From: Rosa chinensis
Lineage: Eukaryota > Streptophyta > Magnoliopsida > Rosales > Rosaceae
Assembly: GCF_002994745.2 (NCBI RefSeq)
Contig: NC_037089.1
Location: 80,190,347-80,254,346 of the forward strand
Direction: 5' to 3'
DNA length: 64,000 bases
Position numbers and translations under genes: made by a program. Below, piece by piece: positions 23,265 to 36,200 of the stretch. Position 1 is the stretch's first letter; each line of letters begins with the position of its first letter. The notes under the pieces were generated by a model. The model did no database searches and was not told the origin of the DNA. It was given only the letters and a program-made list of their open reading frames with translations.

Positions 23265-24785
23265 ACTGTAATTTTCAATTTCTATAAGTTTTTAGGATAA
23301 CACATAAAGGGGAGCTCTTTTATTGAGGATCATTAAATTGATGACTCATCATCATTAACGATATGGAGATCAAATTTTCAATTACATTATGGCAAATCCA
23401 CCGTTAAATATTTATATATATTTGAGTAGATCACTTCTGAAAATTTAAATTTTCTTCCAAATGACTAATCGTTAATGACAGAACGTAACCCAGATTTCAC
23501 CCAGAATTTACAAAACTCGAATTCGGAATTCTTAACGATTTCAACGTCCTCAAATTTTGTTTAACCTTCACAAGTCCCCTTTCGACATCTTAATCAATTT
23601 AATTTCGACTTCTCAACCATAATTTTAACTAACAAATTTGAAATAAATTCCCTTTCTAATTCTCCAAATTCCCTCCTAGTATTCTTTGATCCATTTTCAA
23701 CTTCTCCTACTTCTCAACAATTACAACACAAAATAAACCATAACAACAATTACTTTAACCAAGAATTTCAATCTTAATATTCTTAAAACAATGTCCAACA
23801 TCGAATTTATGTGAAATCAACGATTACCAAGCACTCCCATACACTAGGTATAATTCAAAAACCAAAATAATTCGCACCACTACCCCAACACCCATAACCG
23901 GCCAAGCAAATGACACCAACACGACTTCCACAACAAGCCCAACAACAATTATACCTGTAACAACAACTAATTTCAAGAAATTTGCCAGAAAATTCAACCC
24001 AAAAGCAAGGAACTCCGGCGCCACTGTTCACCTTCAATATCTTGCTCCACCGGCCAAATCGAGCTGCACAAAGGTTAGATATATCTTGATCTGTTTTTAC
24101 TTTTTCTCTCCTCTTTCGCAAAATGGAAACCCATTTAAAATACCAACTATGAATAGTAATTTCTATTTTCGGTCATAAGTTTTCTGTCCTATTTCTGATT
24201 TGAGCAAACAACATATCTAAGAACTCAATTTAATGTGATTTATGACATTCACAAGGAAATTCCTAATTTAAAGGCCTAAAGAAAAAGTCACTCTTTGTCC
24301 ATTAAACGGTAAAATGTAACTCACGACCTAAAAACGTCCTTTACTAACGGTAAATAACAATAAGCTGAGATTCTGGGGTAAGGGGTATTATAGTTTAGGT
24401 GCCGAATTAGATCAAATTAATGGACGAAAAGAATTTATCAAACATGAACCATTCATGTTCATAATAAATAAATCAAGATTATGAATGCCTGAATGATTTT
24501 TAATTTGGTTGAAAAATTACATAAATGATCTATAAATATCTAAAAATTGAACAGTTGATTTGCGGAAATGTGATTGAAAAGTAAGTTTCACAAAAAAGTC
24601 CTTAAGTAGTCCTCATTTTAGTGGTCATTTTTAGAAGGGCTCCCAACACTTAAAAATTTCACATGCCTTCTCACATTTGGATTAAGCTAAACATGCAAAA
24701 ACTTAGAATAAATTATTTGAAACACGTCACACATGTACGTAGTAGCGTCTTCTATACTGCATGCGATAGGGAAACATCTAAGTAA
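23265..24785. other. Transposon-derived spacer, no gene
   Basis: AT-rich sequence. At 23820-24120 and 24280-24400 the minus strand resembles gypsy LTR sequence (CCGGC phrases, then a run of short T-rich motifs), but no ends were found. I see nothing coding. Confidence 0.3.
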
Positions 24786-26466
24786 CTGTATGTAACGTCC
24801 CGAACCTAAATTTACCATTTACAGGTTGCTTCAAACATAATGCTTTGATGATGTTCTCCCTCAGTTGTTAAGGACTGTCAGTAATGAGTGGAAGTAAATC
24901 TACCTCCTAAGACATTGAATTTAGTAAGAACGTTATGAGAATTATTCAGATCACAATGATTGGCTAGATTTCAGCTAGATGATTGACGTCTCTTATATGG
25001 GTTGATCTCCCTGTTCTAATTGGGTCAACTCTTGGATCAGTTTTGAAGCTAAGTTCTATATAATTTGAGCAGACTTGCACATCTTTTCCGTGCCTTATCA
25101 TCGCCACTGCTGTATGATTGATGTGCTATTCATCTTCGTGAATGTTTACTATGAATTGGTGTGTTCACCCATCTCTACTTCAACAATATGAAATTTCGAG
25201 GATGAAATTTTTATAAGGAAGGGAGATTGTAACGTCCCGAACCTAGATTTACCATTTTACTAGTATTTCGATCGGTAAGCGACATTCACATTTACGTTTC
25301 GATATTTTAGGGGCCCTAAAAGTTGACTTTTTGTTCGGGTCAAAATTTGAGAAAATTTTCTTCATGAAAGTCATAGAGGAAGTTAAACAGAGCGCCTGCA
25401 TATGTGGTTAGTAAAAATCGGAGTTCTTATGTGAAAGTTATAAGCGAAAAGGTAAAATTACTGTTTATAGTAATTTCCTATATATATGGGAAGTTACTGT
25501 GGTAGGTCAGATGGGTAACTCTCTCTCTCTCTCCTCCCGTTTCTCTCTCCCCGACCCCGTCGGCAATTTCTGACCGTTTCTTCCTCGTCCGGCCATGGAT
25601 TTGGACAAGGCTGGCGGCTATGGAACCCTCTCTTCCTCCTCTACACATCTGTGGTATTTTGGTGGCATGATTTAGGCCTTAGGAGGTGCAGCAAGGCGGT
25701 GTTTGAGGTGGCCATTTTGGGTCTCCGGCGATTTTTCATTTTCCGGCCATTTTCGGCCGCACCATCATCCATTTCTTGGAGTTCTCTTCATCCTAGGACG
25801 AACCATGGCAGTGGGTAGCGACAATTTTGCTTGATTACGGCGAATCGACGACGAGGACCTCCACATCGATTTGAGGTAAATTCGAGTATCTAGACTTGAA
25901 ATTGAGCTTGGCCACAGTTATGAAAGATGCTTAAAATGTTGAGTTGATGATGCTGGTAAAATTTGGTAGCCAGATATGGTGGTTGATCGGGGGCGCGTGG
26001 GGCCCAGCGTAGCCACCTATGGCTGCGCGTAAAGGAACGTCCGGCCGTTCCTGGTGAGTTGTTTTGGTCTGTTGGATAGTATATGTTGTTACGATTATAT
26101 AGATAGGTGTTTGGTGGAAATTGGAGGAGGTTTGGGTATTAATAGGAATTTTCAAAAATTTGGAAAGTTTGGATTTTGATTTGGAAAGATCCGACCGTTG
26201 GATCGATCCTATTTTCGATATGTTGATGTAATTATTGATTGGATATAACGTATGAAGTTTGGGCTCGTTCCATGTTGATTTCGAGTATCCAATGATTTAT
26301 TGGTTTTAGGGTTTTGAATTTATTATCGTAAATTAAGTCTCGGTTCTTGAGAAACAATTATTTATTATATTGATTGTTCAGGACGACGGATATGCGAGTT
26401 TGACGACGGGATAGTTGGATGGCCGTTGTAGCCACAAACCGTGAGTGAAAATTTATTTTAAATTAA

Positions 26467-27850
26467 GAGTTAATTAGATTATAGTCCAAAAATTAGACTC
26501 CATATTGGTTGTAGTCCGCATCAATTTTTCTTGTTAATTGCTGTCCAATGACTCAGCTGCCACCTCAAATTTATTTCCTTTTCCATCGTGCTGACTCAAT
26601 CGATATTGATTTTTCTTTTTTACATGACTAATATGTCCTTATTTAATGTCTTTGCACATAAAAAGCAAGAATTAATAGGATTAAAATTAGCAATCTGATT
26701 AGTAATTTAATATCATATTTGATGCATATTATTGATTTGGTATAAAATTATGGAATTGATATGAAATTGAATAAGATATTTAATGTAAATCATTCCTAAA
26801 ATTGTTCTAACTTAAAAGATGTCTTCCATAAGTTAAGAATCTTTCTAAAGCAATATTTTGATAATATTTTTCTTCAACACAAAAGGTTCTATGGTCGTGG
26901 CTCTTATATGTAATATCAAGTATTTTATGAACGTGGTTCTCCTTCTTTAGCGTATAAGCTTTCTATAGTCAAGGTATTTTCTTGTTGGCCCTAAACGATT
27001 GTGGTCCTTTTGGTGTAAATCATTCCATCGATGGTAGCTATTATTTTTCTTCATTTTTTTTTTCACATTTCTTTCTTAACTTACATTTAACCTGGAAAAG
27101 AACATGCGTGTGTGTGCGTATATTGTTGGTTGACAAACCACTATTGAATCTTATTCTAAGGTAAACATTACGTAATTTTTGTAGTATATGTATTAAGAGC
27201 TCAAAATTTCAGTATACCTCATATTAGGTATAGTACATGGCTAAAATTTTACCTTTGTTTTAGACATATATAGTGAAAAATATACCTCTTTATGAGGTGA
27301 AAATAATTATACCTCTATATGAGGTCTAGATTTGCATATTGTTTTTTATGTTGATTTCGTGTTCTATAATTATATATACCTTATAGGTAGGTTTATTTAA
27401 TGTTCTTCACTTTCCACCTTTTAGTTAGGTTTATACTAGAATACCATATTTTCTATTTGCGAGGTAAAAATATATGCCTTTCTATGAGGTAAAACACTCA
27501 TGCTTGCATACTTTTTGGTTAAGTTGATTTCAAGTTCTTTAATTATACCTCGTAGTTAGGTTGATTTGATGTTTTAAGTTTTATATTGTTTAGTTATGTT
27601 CATTTTATATTTATTCATGATTTTGGAATGATTATGTATAATTAATAATTTAAATTTCAATCTTTGAAAAATTAAAAATAATAATAATGAAAATTTCACA
27701 AAATCAGGTAATTTAAATTTGTTTCCTTTCTTGACTTGAAGGGGCAAATTTGATAGAACAAATAGTCAATGGACCGCAATTAACAAGGAAAAAGTGACCG
27801 GACTGCATCCACTATTGAACTACGAAATTGGACCTTGATTTAAATATCTC
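26467..27850. mobile_element. Mutator-like non-autonomous element (1.38 kb) nested in the LTR
   Basis: It is flanked by a perfect 9-bp duplication TTAAATTAA (26458-26466 and 27851-27859). The left end GAGTTAATTAGATTATAGTCC pairs with the reverse complement of the right end (GAGATATTTAAATCAAGGTCC). The inverted repeat extends inward through CTTGTTAATTGC(T/G)GTCCA. No coding sequence was recognised. The interior has several ATACCT(C/T)-TATGAGGT phrases at 27215-27560 that look like an internal degenerate repeat. Confidence 0.8.
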
Positions 27851-28433
27851 TTAAATTAATTGCGCATGCAATATATTATTATTATTTTTTTTCAGTTGAG
27901 ATTTAATTTATGATTTGAGTTATTGAGATTTTATGCTTTATGAATTACGAGACTAGTGAATTTCCTTCCCGAGGGCTTTCAGTAGATTTTCGAGCTATTT
28001 ATTAATGGATTATTGAGTTGGGGAATGATTTTCAGAAAATGATTGATTAAGAAAATACTATGAGAATTGTTGATTTCGATTATTGATTTATATGACGATA
28101 TACGAATACGAATGATTTATCAAATATTAGAGCACGATGGAATTATTGAGATTTCTTGAGTTTTGAGCTCCGCACTTATCGGCTTTGAAGTTAATTGAGA
28201 TTTCTTTCCGAAAGCATTTACTGATTTACCGAGTATTTGATTTATGCTTTCGAGGATTTATTGAGATATTGAGCTTTGGGTTTGAGTTATCGAGATATTC
28301 TTAAGTTATGCTTTTGGTGAATTATTGATGATTTATTGAATTAATATCAAGTTTCTTTCCGGAAGCAATTATTTGAAAGAGGTTGATTTTAGTTTATTGA
28401 GGAGGTAAATAAGTTATCGCATGCATGCATTAC

Positions 28434-28733
28434 CTGGTCGGAAGTCCCTTCCAGGTAAGTCTGGTCGGCAGTCCCCTCCAGACAATATTCTGGTCAACAG
28501 TCCCGTCCAGAATTTTTCGGTCGGCAGTCCCATCCGATGCGTCATCTGGTAGGCAGTCCCCTCCAGATGACATGAGGTAGTTAGTCGGCAGTCCCCTCTA
28601 ACCATCACCTCCTCGACTGGTCGGCAATCCCCTCCGATGAGTCACTGGTCGGCAGTCCCTTCCAATGCGTCACTGGTCGGCGGTCCCCTCCAGGTGGCAT
28701 GAGATGACTGTTCGGCAGTCCCCTTTAGTCATC
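28434..28733 (+). repeat. LTR minisatellite, core TGGTCGGCAGTCCCCTCCAG
   Basis: About ten copies of a 20-bp core separated by variable spacers (total period about 27-40 bp), such as GATGACATGAGGTAG. Repeats of this style are common in the middle of plant gypsy LTRs. Confidence 0.85.
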
Positions 28734-29423
28734 GCCTATTTGAGATATGATTTGAGATTTGAGTAATTTAATGAGATGTTTGAAATATCATTATGTGTTT
28801 GAGGGTTTGAGATTTTAAATAGATTTCGAGATGATTGACATTACATAATTGAGATTTCAATAAAGATGATGATTAAGAGTGTTTCTATGATTTTTACTGC
28901 ATGCGAGGTTTTAGAGAATAACTTGGGAAAGCATTGAGTTTCACTTGTTCATTCGAAATTACTTATTTTTCGTCCACTCACTCTAACGGTTTTTAAATGC
29001 TTTTTCCCTGGGCCCTTCGGTTTCAAATGCCCAATTTGTAGGTCAGTTTAGCTTGAGGTCGAGCGTACATGGGGTTGAGGCATAGCTGTTATAGCTTCTT
29101 CATTATAAAAGTTTTGGTCCTTTATCTTGAATTCTATCTTCTTGTACGCCTGTGCATTAGATTGCTCTGATAATCCATGAGATTTAGATTCTTAAGTTCA
29201 GAATTGTTTTGTGAATTGAGAGATGTTGTGATTTAGGGAGCAGGGTGGCTTTAGAAGATTATGGGTGGATTATTTTTGAAGTGAAATGTCTTTCTACAGG
29301 TTTTTGGGTAGTCCACTTTTAGAGGAAGTTCAGTCAAATTTTTGGTAGAATTTCTTCTAAGGTGGGCCCCGCAGGGTCACTTTGGATTTCAAGGTGAAAT
29401 CCGGGGAGGGTCTTGTGACTGTA

Positions 29424-30163
29424 CATATATATATATATATATATATTTATACCAGCACATACTTGACTGTCATAAGGTTTGGTGCTATCACCAAACCTTG
29501 CAGAACCTCCCAGTACCATATCTGGGGCCGGGTACAACGCCGACCATGATTGTGTTCACAAGGGACGACACCTTGGGGGATAAATGCCTCGAACTTGCTC
29601 CGTAGGGATCCTCAAGGTATACACCAGAGCCTGCTACAACTGCAAAGGGATGAACTGCATCCCACATCCAAGAAATGGGAAACACCTTCCCATGATGATG
29701 TATATAAGTCAAACTTAACCACCTTCATAAGGGTAATAACTTCTCCTTCATTACTGTTACTCTGTCAAATTAGCAATAGAACCTGACTTCCGCATCGGAG
29801 AGGCATAAATCGTCCGGTACGGTTTATACCTCTAATGTTGTGTGTTCACTTTGACAGAGTCTTAGAGTTATCCTAGTACCCATTAGAGGGTATACCATTA
29901 TGTTTGACGTACCTGGAGAGTCATCAGAAACAGTACCAAACTAAAAGGCTAAAGCTTTTTCATATGATTTCTTTGTCTTTTTTTTTTACTTAATGTTGAT
30001 AAATATAATTTTTGGCTACTTATGCTGTTGGAAATACATATACTCTTGCTGGTATATATAGTTGGTGGGGTCTGTTTTTACCTAGTCATCTTCATCTTCA
30101 TCTTTTAACTTGGGATTTGGGAAAACTGCTTGAGAAGTGTAATGCTTTATCTTTATCTTTTAT
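29424..30163. other. TA repeat and gypsy LTR-like fragment
   Basis: A (TA)n run covers about 29425-29447. At 29785-29830 the phrase CCTGACTTCCGCATCGGAGA resembles the conserved CTGACTT..GCATCGGAG block of some gypsy LTRs. There are no delimited ends and no gene. Confidence 0.4.
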
Positions 30164-30171
30164 TTAATTTA

Positions 30172-31076
30172 GGGGAGTGAAATTTGCACTCCATATTTTG
30201 CAAACCACACTCCCTTTGTAACTTTTATTCATGTAAATTACAAAGCTATCCTCGTCAACTTCTTAACTCCCATCTATGAGAGAGAACAATTTGTAGAAAG
30301 TTTCCTACACCTCTTTCTCTATCATCTTCTCTATCTCCCTGTTATCTTCTCAACCTTCTAGTCCAACCTATAATACCTATTAGAGAATAAAACTTGAACT
30401 TTTGTGCTATGGGTTTCAACTAGCCAAACTCTTAAAACCACCCAATACCCACAAAGGAACCCTGCAATCAACCAAATCCCAACTTATATACTGAAAAGAA
30501 TTAACGTTCTCAACTTGATTCCCAACTCAAAATCTTTTGGGGTTTATTTGTCTCCCTCAAAGAAAAGAAATGCCTTCTCTTTCAGCCAATGATCTATCTT
30601 GATAAGCATCGATATATATCAATCATTAGTTCATCACATCTAATGTTTCTTCGAGTTCTTTAAGAAATCAACAACCTTTTGCAATTAAGTTCAGTTTGGC
30701 TTGATCATCAGCGAAAGTGACACCAGTTTCTAGAATTCTGATTTTCCAAACCTAAAGTTCCCACTAATCTTATCAGGTCTTCTAGCACAACCTGGGTTTA
30801 TCGGCAAGGAAGATTGATCAGGTGAAAAAGGCAATATTGTGAACACCAAATTACATACAAGGGCTAGAATCGCCCTGGAAAATGCTTCATGGCTTAAATA
30901 TCTCCAGGTCTTTGAATAGCTACAGAGGCTCGACTGTCATCTGCATTGCTAGATGAGCATATGAAAAACTGAAGACAAAAAGACAAATGAAAGAAAGAAA
31001 TTGACTAGGGGTATTTCTGGAATAAAAACCAAAGGGAGTGTGGTTTGCAAAATGTGGAGTGCAAATTTCACTCCCC
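30172..31076. mobile_element. hAT-like non-autonomous element (905 bp)
   Basis: The ends are near-perfect inverted repeats of about 45 bp: GGGGAGTGAAATTTGCACTC at the left and CACTCCCC preceded by GAGTGCAAATTT at the right. The flanks carry a perfect 8-bp duplication TTAATTTA (30164-30171 and 31077-31084), the length used by hAT transposases. There is no transposase inside. Confidence 0.8.
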
Positions 31077-31094
31077 TTAATTTAAAGCAGTGAG

Positions 31095-33197
31095 TGATAC
31101 GCTAAAATTAAGCGCTCAACTTAACCCTGCAAGATGTAGTCGTTAGCAATATAGAGTAAGCAAGGATCGTTCGATGCCAGAGATTGAGGGTAACCAATTA
31201 ATCACAAAGAAAAATAAAAATAAACTAAGCTAAACTAATCAAGGAACACAAATCAAACAACCAAAGAAACTAACTAAAAGAAAAGAAAAGAAAACAAACG
31301 TAGAATAGGGAGAAGGAGAGTAGGAGAAACGAAAAAGAAAAAGAAAATAAATGTTTCGGGGGGTTTTTAGGTTTTACGAAAATAAGAGGAAAACAAAGAA
31401 AGCAATTTTGATTTTAAGTTTGAGAAAAATAAGATGGAGAAAACATTAGAGACTAGGAAATCCACCACCAATCATGAACAATGTTAAGTTAACCTAGTTT
31501 CAATTACTAAGGTGTGAACAGAAATCAACCAAGAAACAAGTCGGAGCAGATCATGTCCCTTATTAATGTTTCCCTAATTACTTAGTCTACGTGAACGCAC
31601 AATAGCTAAGCCTATCAAACATGCAATCAAGGTATAGAACGTTATCCTATCAACAACACATATAGTGTCAACATATTTGAAGCATTAAGATCTCATGGAA
31701 ACGATTGATTATAGAGTTGCAGTCTAGTGTGGAACGCCTACCTAGCATGCTCTTCTAGTTGTTTAAAACACTAGCTTTTGTTCAAAGCCTTGCATGATTA
31801 GAAAACAAGACGATTAGGTGAATTATTTACTAAACCTAGCTCCAACTACATGCATAAATCCTATGTTGGCCACCATAAAACAAACACATGCAAAAGTTTT
31901 CAATCAATCTGAGATAAACAACCAATCCTCACCAAATATCAAGAAACTAAATTTAAACAAACATATGTTCTACATAATCGGGGCTTCAAACCTTGCCCCT
32001 AACAAAAAGTGACTAGCCACACATCGTCTTAAATTCAACAAATAAAAGCATGAGTATTAGATTACAAGATTATAAAAACCGTAAAAGGGAGAGTATGAGA
32101 GCCACGAATTCACTTTTAGGCAGCCTTAGATGCAAGCACTCCTTCAAGATAGGTCACGGCAGAAGCTTGATGGAGATGGATGGTGATGTGCACGGTTTTT
32201 GCTCTTGAAGACTTGAGAATTTTAGACTTTGTGTACTATGGTTTGGGAGCAGAAGATGGAGCTGTAGGATAGTTCTTTTCAATGTGTTCAGAGCCTCTAT
32301 ATATATAGAATATACAGCCCAAGTTTTCTTTTCCAATTCTGCTTTGAAAGCCTCCCCTAGTTGCTTGAGGATTACTCTACTTTGTGCATAATTAAATGAT
32401 TTTCAAGCCTTAATAATCTCCCAAAATCTTGATGAATCATTGTTGGACTCTCCTTCATATTTGCAGCAGCAATAACCTTCCAAAAATGCCCAATAAATCC
32501 GTCCAAAGAAGAATCTCTGCCAAACTGTCCTGTTTTGACTAGGATTCAATTTATGATTCTGAAGCTTCCTTCTTGGCCAAGGAACGACTTTGTCTTGACA
32601 AGTTTCTGGATGGTTCTTGACTTTCAAGTGCTCTATGACATCTTATCATCTAGAATGATCAATAAAATTCTAGAAAAACTCCAAGAAAATCGCCGGAAAA
32701 GATCTCCCAAAAAGCTTCGTGAAAAGCTGACAGTTTCTGCCTTATCGGGAAGCCTACTTTGCGCTTGGTTTCCTACTGCCTCGTTGACACTTCTGACCAT
32801 TTATTTGGCTCTTGTTGAATTATAACATCATGTGTTTAAGGTTCTATGGCCCTTTCTGCAAAGGTGCAGCTGGAAGAATGCAAGAATCTTTCCTCAAAAC
32901 CGTTCCCAGAAAGCTGATTCTGAAACTGCAGTTTTCTGCTTTGCCGCAACTGTTTTGTACAACTATTTCCGTGGGCTTCCCTTGTAATTTCTGGCTAAAA
33001 GGTTGATCAATGTTGATCCTCTGCATCAGTACTTCATGATCCATGGCTCTTTTGCTCCCTTTAAGCTCTTATTTATCTTGAATCACTCCATGAACTACCT
33101 AAAAAGAAAATAGAGTTAAAACTGACTTTTACAAGGAATTAACTAAGAAAAGTATAAGGGATTTCACACTATATTTGTCGCATTTATGCTCCTATCA
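31095..33197 (-). mobile_element. Solo LTR of the family that carries the WUSCHEL-like gene (2.1 kb)
   Basis: It reads TGATACGCTAAAATTAAGCG at the left end and GCTCCTATCA at the right, with a perfect 5-bp duplication GTGAG (31090-31094 and 33198-33202). The phrases AACTTAACCCTGCAAGAT and GGGATCGTTC-like GGATCGTTCGATGCCAG match the LTR at 49588 in diverged form. No primer site or internal region remains, so it is a product of LTR-LTR recombination. Confidence 0.85.
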
Positions 33198-33202
33198 GTG
33201 AG

Positions 33203-36200
33203 CCAGTGAAATTTCTTCAAGCCTCCATCATATTGTCAAGATTATGAAGTTCTCTGTCTCAATAATCAACATCATCTTGCACAACTTATTGTATTTCTTT
33301 CTCTTCACTGTATAATTGATAATACGCTGCTTCAATGGTTTTGCTCATAGGATTTTATATTTTCAGCTGGGCAATGTACACTACCTAATAATTAATCTCT
33401 GGTATACATGTTGATGATATTTTCCTGTTAGACTAGGTGAAGATGAGTATCATCAAAGAAATCATCAATAACTAGCTGGGATCCACAATATTTGTGGATA
33501 TTTTGGTTTGTTGGCGCTTCATTGATTTTTGGTAATAGAGGTGGCTCCATATAATTGTGATGGAAAATGAAGATGATGTGCCTTACTTTGTCATGATAAA
33601 TATTGGTTTCAAATGGTGTTGTTGGTATATGTTGAAACCAAAAAAAAAAAAAAATAGTGACGTTCAAGTTTTGGAGAGGTGGCTTTGCTGCATTATTTCT
33701 TATGATAATATTATGTTATCTTGGGGAATTCAAATGTAGTATGTTGCATCAATTATGCATGAAATGATGACTTCAAGATTAGTTGCAAAAGAAGAGGCCA
33801 AGTACGTTCAAACCAAATAAAGAGGAAGCTGATGAGATCAACCACAGTTAGAGTTGGAAGAGATAATGCAGTTTTTCAAATTTCAAGTTGTTTGGCTCAT
33901 ACATGCACATTAACGTCCACAACAGTTAGTTGGACTTTTCAAATTATGATGAAATCAAAGCCAAGATAGCTATCATCAATTCAAATTCCAGCAGCTTTGT
34001 GGGGCTGGCCGAACACCTACAAACTCGGTCAAACTGGTTTTGAATATCAAATCATTTCAATTTCAAACTGGAGTCATCCTCAGCTCCACCTTATCCATTA
34101 CTTTCCTATAAAAGGAGCTACCACACCGATGAGAAAAAAGGGAGCAGCAAGAAGGACTGGAGGACAGAAAACACATCAAGAGAAAGGTGAAGCCCTGCTG
34201 CAAAAGAGAGAAGAAGTTTCCAGCAGTTCGAAGGAGGAGCCGGCAAGCAGACGCTAAAAGGTTAAGGCCTCTCTGCTACTTCTTGTTTTTTTGCAGGGTC
34301 TCTTTTACTGGTGTCGCTGTGGAGCCATGGAGATCCCCGAACGATCGCAATCTCGTATACGATACATGTGTATCAACGAGTGTATGACCAATCGGTGGAG
34401 TGTCATGCCATCCGTTCTGGAAGTCAACAACGGTCACCACCAAAAGCCTTCTACCTCCTGCAATCCCTTCCACCGCAACGCAACAAATGGCCTTGCACCA
34501 CTGCAAACAAGCCACACAAAGAAATGATCAAGCAAGACAACCACACAAATCATCAAAGGTGGTGTCTGGAGAGGAAAGCTCACCCTTGATGTTCTCTTGG
34601 AAGTACTCCTGGTAACCTGCAAGCAAGGAGGAAATAAATCAGAAACCTGAGACCAAGATGTGAAGCAGAAGCTTTCTCACCTCTCTATGAGAATTTTGGA
34701 CTCACCTTGTCCACCAAATCCCAGTGATGAAATGGCCTCTGCTATCAAAGTTCTTGCCTGCCCTTGCTGTCAAACTCCCTGCCTGCACTTGTACCTGCAC
34801 AAGATGATTGCAAGGCTGCCTAGGTGATGGAGACAACGAATGCCAAAGCTCACAAATCGCCGTGAATAGAGAGGGCTAATTGACACAAAGGATTGCACGA
34901 ACAAAGCAATCCCAGAAGAACATGTCAAAGCTTCTGCCTTTCGTGGAGCCACAGCTTGTATGGTGTCTGCAAGGCAATATTATAATCAAAGCAAAGAAAA
35001 TGACGCATCTGCAATACATACAGAGACTCGGCCAAAATGAGGTGAATGAACTCAATTGTTCCTAGAGAAGAAGACGTTGAAGGCACATAAAGAGAAGGAC
35101 AAGTGCTTTGAAATTATGTGTCAAAGTGATGGGCTACAGCTATGTCTCTTGAAACGGTGGAGACAAAACATAGTGGAGGCCATATTAATTGTCTACACAA
35201 AGTATTCAAACCTGACCATGTATGCTCAACTAGAAGACAAATGTGGCAAGGATTAACCAAATTATCCTTGGGGCCGTAGCATGATCAGTATAAAGACAAA
35301 GTGAAGAATGATGGCAAGATTAATTAAATAATCTCTTGAGGCCATGAAGATGAAGTGATTAACACACGTCAAGACAAAAATTCCATATGCAATTGTCAAA
35401 GCATGGTGTTGTTGTAGCTTTCTTCTGAAATGGGAATTAAATGGCAAAGTGACAAGGAACATGGCCACATCCAGGTGCTTGGAAGAATCAAAACCATAAA
35501 CAATTAAGCTTTGGCTTTCCGTCACTCTGTCTATAAAACGGTGAAGCGGTGATATGCTCAGAGCCTCAAGATAAATTCTCTCTCTAAGTCAAACTAGCCG
35601 GGCCTCCTACGAAAAAATCGGGAAGCAAGCCCATTTCAAAGCTAGTCAAGAACTCAAGATGGGTGCCCAAATCACTTGAAGTAGATCACTATGGTTCCAT
35701 AATATGATTCGCCGATAAGTGAAGAAGGCGACACAAAGCCCATTGCAAAATCCAAGGCCCATTATGATGCCCAGATCACTTTTCCACCTGGCGTTGATGA
35801 AACTAAAGCCTGAGGATAAATATGGGTGTTCAGAGCACTTTAAAGCTCGAGCCCGATTAATTTGCAGCCTAAAGCCCATTCCAAATCACAAGGCCCACTG
35901 CAAATCTCAGTACATCGGGTCTGGGTCAAATCAACGGACACTCTACCAAATTGGGTGTCCCAAAGAAATACATTTGACGGGTTCAAAAAATATACACACA
36001 TCCGTTGGATAAAAGTTGGTACAAAACCAAAAATCCCAATTCCCGATGAACTACAGTGGTTTGATCCCTTCACAGGGTATGTAGGCAGTCTAGCGACCCA
36101 CTAGATGCAACCGCAACTCCAAACAGAATCCCTGACTCCACCAGTCAAATTCAACCAGTCCCAAATGAATCACTGACTCCAGTCAAATTCTCCCAGCATC

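Larger units (their letters stand above)
24791..29418 (+). mobile_element. Internally deleted gypsy (Tekay-like) element with 3' LTR
   Basis: The LTR start phrase TGTAACGTCCCGAACCTA occurs twice. At 24791 it is followed by only about 30 bp of LTR before unrelated sequence. At 25230 it is preceded by a typical polypurine end (AAGGAAGGGAG) and runs on as a long LTR. The 5' LTR and nearly all of the interior are therefore lost. A 5-bp flank CTGTA is found at 24786-24790 and 29419-29423, supporting an end near 29418; the end there reads GA and not the canonical CA, so the right edge is tentative. A MULE lies inside at 26467-27850. Confidence 0.55.
25230..29418 (+). mobile_element. 3' LTR of the deleted gypsy element (with nested MULE)
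   Basis: This long LTR has a CT-rich leader at 25510-25550, GC-rich CCGGC-rich sequence to 25880, an AT-rich middle and a minisatellite at 28434-28733. Its length without the nested element is about 2.8 kb. Confidence 0.6.

Noticed and set aside
28434..28733. CRISPR-like repeat-spacer pattern
   Set aside because: The genome is a plant, the spacers are short and related, and the block lies in an LTR; it is a minisatellite.
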